A stretch of DNA of 18,375 nt from the NCBI GenBank assembly GCA_043802925.1, contig JAZDKP010000085.1, positions 1 to 18,375 on the forward strand, written 5' to 3'. Shown here in pieces: positions 14,091 to 18,375 of the stretch. A program made the position numbers and the translations under genes. The notes under the pieces are model-generated. The model saw only the letters and a program-made list of their open reading frames with translations. It was not told the origin of the DNA and did not search any database. The DNA comes from JAZDKP01 sp043802925 (GTDB lineage Bacteria > Fibrobacterota > OXYB2-FULL-49-7 > JAEUSG01). Position 1 is the first letter of the stretch. Every line of letters starts with the position of its first letter.

Positions 14091-14773
14091 AAGTATTCCT
14101 CACGACGGCAGTCATCCTCGCGCTGGGCTTGTCGTTCACTTCATGTAAAAAAGGATCCCCCGCATCCACCGGTGAACTCAAAACCCCGGGTAATCGTTTG
14201 AGCTACGCCCTCGGCATTGACATCGGAAATTCCCTGAAGGACCTGAAAGGTGAAGTGGACCTTCCATCTTTCTATCGTGGCATAGAAGACCTGTTGAACG
14301 GCAAGACGCCCCAACTAACCACACAGCAGGCCATGGAAATCAAGAAGGAATCCTTTCAGCGAATTCAGATGGAACAGGCAGAAAAAGCGAAAAAAAGCGG
14401 CGATACCTTTTTGGAAGAAAACAAGAAAAAGCCTGGCGTCGTCGTGACCGCAAGCGGCCTTCAGTATCTTGCCGAACGCCAGGGCAGCGGGCCAAAGCCA
14501 ATCGCTACGGACAAGGTCAAAGTACACTATAAAGGCACTTTGGTCGACGGCAAACCTTTCGATAGCTCTTATGATCGTGGCCAACCTGTGGAATTTATGG
14601 TTGGCGGCGTTATTCCCGGCTGGTCCGAAGCGCTCCTGCTGATGCCCGTGGGCAGCAAGTATAAGTTGTTCGTCCCGGCACAACTGGGATACGGTGAACG
14701 CAGCCCAAGCCCCACGATTCCTCCAAATTCCGTTCTTTTGTTCGATGTTGAACTGCTTGAAATCGTGAAATAG
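14087..14773 (+). CDS. FKBP-type peptidyl-prolyl isomerase lipoprotein (Mip/FkpA-like)
   Basis: The 228-residue product has a lipoprotein signal (VFLTTAVILALGLSFTSC; lipobox T-S-Cys20), an FKBP N-terminal dimerisation region (about 36-115, LSYALGIDIGNSLK then helical LTTQQAMEIKKES) and a C-terminal FKBP domain (about 120-228). Active-site residues are visible in KVHYKGTLVDGKPFDSS (Tyr148, Phe158, Asp159), GGVIPGWSEAL (Val175, Ile176, Trp179) and LGYGERSPSPTIPPNSVLLFDVELL (Tyr202). It should catalyse prolyl isomerisation and help fold periplasmic or outer-membrane proteins. The ATG overlaps the previous stop (ATGA), and a strong terminator follows, so it is the last gene of the lptE-dapF operon. 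Confidence 0.93.
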   Translation: MKVFLTTAVILALGLSFTSCKKGSPASTGELKTPGNRLSYALGIDIGNSLKDLKGEVDLPSFYRGIEDLLNGKTPQLTTQQAMEIKKESFQRIQMEQAEKAKKSGDTFLEENKKKPGVVVTASGLQYLAERQGSGPKPIATDKVKVHYKGTLVDGKPFDSSYDRGQPVEFMVGGVIPGWSEALLLMPVGSKYKLFVPAQLGYGERSPSPTIPPNSVLLFDVELLEIVK

Positions 14774-14796
14774 CAAACGCTCGATTCAGAAACAAC

Positions 14797-14828
14797 AAAC
14801 GCGTCGGCAAATGCCGGCGCGTTTTTTT
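14797..14828 (+). terminator. Rho-independent terminator after the FKBP gene
   Basis: AAACGCG-T-CGGC and GCCG-G-CGCGTTT pair around an AAAT loop, followed by a run of seven T. It separates the convergent FKBP and yidC genes; the minus-strand reading also has a T-rich flank, so it may work both ways. Confidence 0.9.
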
Positions 14829-14859
14829 GTTTCCCGTGAAACTTTTTATCTCTTTCCGC

Positions 14860-16635
14860 TTAACTCTTTCCCCGGATTTTTTTTACCATCTGGTTGTAGG
14901 AAAGCGGTTTAAAAAAGCCCCCTTTCTTCTTGGGCTTGTCATTTTTTGCCGCCTCAATGACTCCCGGTTTAATCATGGCGTTCTGCAGAATGCCGAGCGC
15001 GTTGCTTAACGACCAGTAAAGGTTGAGCCCTGCGGGCATACTATTCAGGATAAAGAGCATCATGGCCGGCATGAGATAGATCATCATTTTCTGGCGCGGA
15101 TCCGTCATGGTCTGCTTGCTTTGGAAATACATGGTAATCGCCATGACAAACGTGAGGATGGAGACATTCGGCCCGTAAAAAAAGAGGATTTTTCCGGGTA
15201 GCATGTACACCGCTTCCGGGCCCGAAAGGTCGGTGATCCAGAACAGAAACGGCGCGCCACGGAGCTCAATAGACTTCCGGAGCGCAACGAACAAAGCGAT
15301 GAAAATAGGCATTTGAAGGATCATGGGCAGGCAGCCTCCGGCCCCGAGCGGGCTGACCCCTTCCTCTTTATACATCTTCATGATGGTTTTGTTCATCGTC
15401 ATGGGGTCGGCTTTGTGCTTTTCCCGGATGGCTTCGATTTTAGGCTGGAGTCCCTTCATCCGCGCCATGCTTTTAGCGCTTTTTTGTGTGAGCGGAAACG
15501 TGACGATTTTGCTCAGGATGGTAAGAAATATGATGGCAACGCCGTAATTGGGGATAAGGCCGTAGAAGAAATTCAGCAGGTAAAGGACCAGCCCACAAAG
15601 CGGCGGGAACCAAACGTCCGCTTTAAAAAACCAGGCATAGCCTTTGAATAAAATTTTTTCGAGTTTGAGGTCAAATCCCTCTAGCAAAGAATACTTGTTG
15701 GGACATAAAATAATCTGATACCGGCACGCGTTGTTTTCCAGTTTGCCGTCGATAAAAAGGGAAAAATTCTGTTCATTATTGGATGCTTTCGTCTTTTGCA
15801 GCTTCCGGAAGGTGATTTGATAGTTGTCCGCAGTCGGAGGAATAAAATTACCGCTAAAATATTTAGATTTGAGTGAAACCCATCGGATAAGCCCTTCAAT
15901 AACTTTAGCTGAATCATCTTTTGCTACAGGATAATCAATGTCATCCCCATAGAAAACCGTTACCGGGTCGTCGGCATACTGGCCGGAATAATCTTGTTCC
16001 GTTTCTACAATTCCAGAAAGCCAACCTAAGCGATAATTGGGATCCGGAAGCCCCTGGGTCCGGATGAACAGTTCTATCTGATAGGATTCCGGATCAAAAA
16101 CAAAGGCTTTCTCAGCCCAGCCCGTACCGACAGGACAGCGGAATACAAGCGTATCGCGCCCTTTGAGGCGAAGCGTATCGTCCGCAACCGAACATTCAAA
16201 CAATTCGTTATCCAGCGTCTGTCTGCCAAGCGTAAGATTAAAGAGGCCGCCGGCATTTTCGGGCAGGAGGTTTATTAATGGACCATTTCGCGTACTCTTA
16301 TAATCCGCAAGAACCCATTCCACGGCAAGGGCTCCGCGCGTGGTGAACCGGGCGGTATAGCGTTTGCCGATGACGGTGAGTATCCGGGCCGTTGAGTCTA
16401 TGGTGGGTAGCGTAAGGGCCGTCGCGGCGGGGACAACAACGGGGGCTGCCATTTTCTGTGTATCCGCAGGAAAGGCCCCCTCCCCTGTTTTCTTTTCCAC
16501 GGGCACGGACGCGCTTTTCATGGCCGCGGGCGGCGCGGGTTTATTACCGAGAATTTTCTCATTATAAATACCACTGTTGAAAAAAGCGAATGCCGCGAAA
16601 ATCAACAGGAAGGCGACAATGAAATTTTTATCCAA
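14860..16635 (-). CDS. yidC: Membrane protein insertase YidC
   Basis: YidC inserts and folds inner-membrane proteins, alone or with SecYEG. The 591-residue form has a first membrane segment (about 4-21), a long periplasmic domain (about 75-330, beta-supersandwich type) and the conserved five-helix core (about 340-565). Landmarks are NYGVAIIFLTILSKIVTFPLTQKS (363-386), with Lys376 at the position of the conserved groove Arg of E. coli YidC, the coiled C1 loop MARMKGLQPKIEAIREKHKADP (390-411), GCLPMILQMPIFIALF and SMPAGLNLYW. The tail is Lys-rich. It starts at TTG 16635 with AAGGAG upstream, 14 bp after yidD. The large periplasmic domain is typical of Gram-negative bacteria. Confidence 0.97.
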   Translation of the reverse strand: MDKNFIVAFLLIFAAFAFFNSGIYNEKILGNKPAPPAAMKSASVPVEKKTGEGAFPADTQKMAAPVVVPAATALTLPTIDSTARILTVIGKRYTARFTTRGALAVEWVLADYKSTRNGPLINLLPENAGGLFNLTLGRQTLDNELFECSVADDTLRLKGRDTLVFRCPVGTGWAEKAFVFDPESYQIELFIRTQGLPDPNYRLGWLSGIVETEQDYSGQYADDPVTVFYGDDIDYPVAKDDSAKVIEGLIRWVSLKSKYFSGNFIPPTADNYQITFRKLQKTKASNNEQNFSLFIDGKLENNACRYQIILCPNKYSLLEGFDLKLEKILFKGYAWFFKADVWFPPLCGLVLYLLNFFYGLIPNYGVAIIFLTILSKIVTFPLTQKSAKSMARMKGLQPKIEAIREKHKADPMTMNKTIMKMYKEEGVSPLGAGGCLPMILQMPIFIALFVALRKSIELRGAPFLFWITDLSGPEAVYMLPGKILFFYGPNVSILTFVMAITMYFQSKQTMTDPRQKMMIYLMPAMMLFILNSMPAGLNLYWSLSNALGILQNAMIKPGVIEAAKNDKPKKKGGFFKPLSYNQMVKKIRGKS

Positions 16636-16649
16636 AAGATTCTCCTTGA

Positions 16650-16859
16650 TTACGGAACCGGGTCAAAGCCGCCCGGATGGAACGGATGGCAACGCAGAAT
16701 ACGGCGCGCAGTATAAAGGCCGCCGCGTAGGGAGCCGTGGCGCTGGATCGCCTCCAAGGCATATTCAGAACAGGTCGGATGAAAAATGCACGCGGCCGGA
16801 AGGAACGGAGATATTACTGTTTTGTAAACTCGTAAAAAAAACATAAGCCCTTTTTTCAT
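16650..16859 (-). CDS. yidD: Membrane protein insertion efficiency factor YidD
   Basis: The 69-residue protein has the YidD pattern: an N-terminal amphipathic stretch (FFLRVYKTVISPFLP), CIFHPTCSEYALEAIQRHG and RRILRCHPFHPGGFDPVP. YidD associates with the inner membrane and aids YidC-dependent insertion. It starts 8 bp after the rnpA stop and ends 14 bp before yidC, the usual order of this operon. Confidence 0.96.
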   Translation of the reverse strand: MKKGLMFFLRVYKTVISPFLPAACIFHPTCSEYALEAIQRHGSLRGGLYTARRILRCHPFHPGGFDPVP

Positions 16860-16867
16860 ACCCGTGT

Positions 16868-17164
16868 TCAGATGAGGGATTCCGCAAGACGATTTAACAG
16901 GGCGTTGATTTCAACATCCAGGACGGATTCACGATGCGGGTTGAATTTTTTCAACACATAAACCCGGATAGTGTGGCGCATCGCTTCAGGGTTGCGCCGG
17001 GTAAGCTCTCGGATTTTTCGCTTGATGCGGTTCCTTTGAACGGCATTGAAATATCTCCGGCTGAGGTGGAACACCAGGCGCGGGCCCGGGCCGGTTCGCG
17101 GGACACACGCAAACGACAGATGCGTAAAGGCAATCCTGGGGACCGGCGTGCTCCTGGGATTCAA
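16868..17164 (-). CDS. rnpA: Ribonuclease P protein component (short N-terminus)
   Basis: RnpA binds the catalytic RNA of RNase P and helps cut 5' leaders from pre-tRNAs. The core is clear: PGPRLVFHLSRRYFNAVQRNRIKRKIREL with the RNR signature (44-53), followed by VYVLKKFN and a C-terminal helix. The start is uncertain. The frame opens only six bases after the rpmH stop and in the same frame, so at most 98 residues are possible (TTG 17164, no evident ribosome-binding site). The usual first ~25 residues (the 'R.R.dF..VF..G' helix and strand) are not visible in this or the other two minus-strand frames that I translated. Either this lineage has a shortened RnpA, or translation depends on coupling or an unusual start. 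Confidence 0.85.
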   Translation of the reverse strand: MNPRSTPVPRIAFTHLSFACVPRTGPGPRLVFHLSRRYFNAVQRNRIKRKIRELTRRNPEAMRHTIRVYVLKKFNPHRESVLDVEINALLNRLAESLI

Positions 17165-17170
17165 GCGGAA

Positions 17171-17323
17171 TTACATTGAGTCTGATACTGTCAACCGCTT
17201 GCGGCCTTTGGCTCGCCGGCTTTTCAGGACTTTGCGGCCGTTTTTGGTTTTCATACGCGTACGGAACCCGTGTTTTGTTTTACGCTTTTTGTTTGAGGTG
17301 CGGCAAAGAGTTTGTTGGCGCAT
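17171..17323 (-). CDS. rpmH: 50S ribosomal protein L34
   Basis: The 50-residue frame on the minus strand reads MRQQTLCRTSNKKRKTKHGF, then RTRMKTKNGRKVLKSRRAKG and RKRLTVSDSM, the unmistakable L34 sequence. The N-terminus is slightly longer than the usual MKRT-QPS form and the C-terminus carries a few extra residues. GGGAG lies 9 nt before ATG 17323. It heads the rpmH-rnpA-yidD-yidC operon, divergent from dnaA as in many bacterial chromosomes. Confidence 0.97.
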   Translation of the reverse strand: MRQQTLCRTSNKKRKTKHGFRTRMKTKNGRKVLKSRRAKGRKRLTVSDSM

Positions 17324-17412
17324 AGAATTCTACTCCCGGATAAATTGGTTTGCGGTTGTTATATATAAGAAAGGTAAAAATAATATATTTTTCCTCTTTA
17401 TTTAAGGAAAAA

Positions 17413-18375
17413 ATGGATTTAGACAAGTTTTGGGCGGATTGCCTTACAGAAATAAAGAAATCGATCCGGGACGAATCGTATAAAACCTGGTTTGAGCCCA
17501 CGCGGCTTGTCTCTGCCACGGATTCTGAATTTATCTTGCATACTAAAAAGGGCGACATTCATGCGCGCTTCTTAGAGGATAAATACAGGGATGTAATCAT
17601 GCGCGCCGTAAAAAAGGTATCTGGAAAAGAATACCGGATCAAAATCGAAGCGCCCAGCCTGCTGGAAAAAAAACTCTCGTTTTCGCAAACCTGGAACAAA
17701 ACGTTGAACAAAGAGTATTGCTTCGAAAACTTCATTGTTGGCCAGAGCAATGAATTCGCCCATTCCGCAGCCCTCGCTGTTTCCGAGTCTCCGGGAACCA
17801 CGCGCTTTAATCCGCTTTTTATTTATGGCAAAAGCGGTCTCGGAAAAACACATCTTTTACAAGCCATTGGTAATTTTATTGCCGAACTCTCGCCAGAAAA
17901 AAAGATTATTTATACCAATTCGGTTCAGTTTATGGAACAATATATAAAATATATTGAAATAAAGAATACTGACGAATTTAACAAGATATACAAATCATGC
18001 GATGCTTTGCTTATTGATGATATTCAGTTCCTATCTGGGAAACAGGCAACACAGGAAATCTTTTTTCATATTTTCAACGAGCTTTTTCACAATAATAAAC
18101 AGATTGTAATTACATCTGACAAATATCCAAAAGAACTGGACGGTCTCGAGGAACGGCTGATATCCAGGTTTCAAAGCGGACTCATGGTCGATATTCAGCC
18201 CCCGAATCTGGAAACAAAAATTGCCATCCTTCATAAAAAAGCAAAGCGAAACAATCTGAATCTTCCGGAGAATGTTGTAGAATACATCGCTCGAAACACC
18301 TCAATAAATATCCGCGAAATGGAAGGTAACCTGATTAAACTTTTGGCTTATTCCTCAATGTACAATGTTGATATA
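17413..18375 (+). CDS. dnaA: Chromosomal replication initiator DnaA (3'-partial)
   Basis: The frame starts at ATG 17413 with AAGGAA upstream and runs without a stop for 321 codons to the window end. Domain I (about 1-75, FWADCLTEIKKSIRDESYKTWFEP) is followed by a short linker, then domain III (AAA+): ENFIVGQSNEFAHSAALAV (105-123), Walker A GKSGLGKT (139-146), Walker B LLIDDIQF (199-206), sensor 1 IVITSDKYPKEL (231-242), box VII EERLISRFQSGL with the arginine finger (246-257), and IREMEGNLIKL (300-310). The DNA-binding domain IV is outside the window. DnaA opens the replication origin; its position beside rpmH suggests oriC is near, though no canonical DnaA box is seen in the 89-bp gap between the two genes. 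Confidence 0.97.
   Translation, partial: MDLDKFWADCLTEIKKSIRDESYKTWFEPTRLVSATDSEFILHTKKGDIHARFLEDKYRDVIMRAVKKVSGKEYRIKIEAPSLLEKKLSFSQTWNKTLNKEYCFENFIVGQSNEFAHSAALAVSESPGTTRFNPLFIYGKSGLGKTHLLQAIGNFIAELSPEKKIIYTNSVQFMEQYIKYIEIKNTDEFNKIYKSCDALLIDDIQFLSGKQATQEIFFHIFNELFHNNKQIVITSDKYPKELDGLEERLISRFQSGLMVDIQPPNLETKIAILHKKAKRNNLNLPENVVEYIARNTSINIREMEGNLIKLLAYSSMYNVDI

Noticed and set aside
17400..18234. Minus-strand open frames over dnaA
   Set aside because: They are shadows; the plus strand has an uninterrupted DnaA frame with all AAA+ motifs.

Overview
The window looks like a piece of a Gram-negative bacterial chromosome. Support comes from an LptE-type outer-membrane lipoprotein, a long YidC with a large periplasmic domain, a lipoprotein FKBP isomerase and DapF (diaminopimelate peptidoglycan). 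The right end is the classic rpmH-rnpA-yidD-yidC cluster, divergent from dnaA. I cannot name the phylum. The many Gfo/Idh/MocA, xylose-isomerase-like and ThuA genes would suit a carbohydrate-degrading bacterium of the PVC, Fibrobacterota or a related candidate group, but that is a guess.

Layout. (1) 1-1101: the right edge of a probable integrated element. It holds the 3' part of an AbiEii-type nucleotidyltransferase toxin gene, a decayed C-terminal scrap of an IS21-family IstB gene, a tandem 10-bp repeat, and then the 3' half of a tRNA-Lys(UUU) gene followed by that gene's own terminator. This is what an attR site looks like after insertion into a tRNA gene, with the element to the left. (2) 1201-11378, minus strand apart from one small gene: a sugar catabolism locus. 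Reading in the direction of transcription it has a LacI-family regulator, ThuA, a Gfo/Idh/MocA dehydrogenase, a second ThuA-like protein, a small TIM-barrel isomerase/epimerase, a second dehydrogenase, a larger TIM-barrel isomerase/epimerase, a third dehydrogenase and a GH65 glycosidase. A conserved 60-aa protein of unknown function is encoded on the plus strand between the last two. (3) 11509-14773, plus strand: lptE, dapF, a secreted protein with an FN3-like and a transglutaminase-like region, a small membrane-anchored protein and an FKBP lipoprotein. All are tightly spaced and end at a strong terminator. (4) 14860-17323, minus strand: yidC, yidD, rnpA, rpmH. (5) 17413-end, plus strand: the first 321 codons of dnaA.

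How the genes work together. The sugar locus resembles a cytoplasmic 'oxidise, isomerise, cleave' route for a disaccharide or glycoside. Dehydrogenases would make 3-keto sugars, TIM-barrel enzymes and ThuA proteins would isomerise or process them, and GH65 would cleave an alpha-glucosidic bond. The parts recall Sinorhizobium ThuA/ThuB (3-keto-trehalose) and E. coli ycjQRST (guloside/glucoside epimerisation beside a GH65 enzyme), but this combination of three dehydrogenases, two epimerase-like proteins and two ThuA proteins is its own. Two LacI-type palindromes sit over and upstream of the lacI start, consistent with autoregulation and control of the downstream genes. Three near-identical hairpin repeats lie at gene 3' ends inside this locus, and one has supplied the last codons and stop of a dehydrogenase gene.
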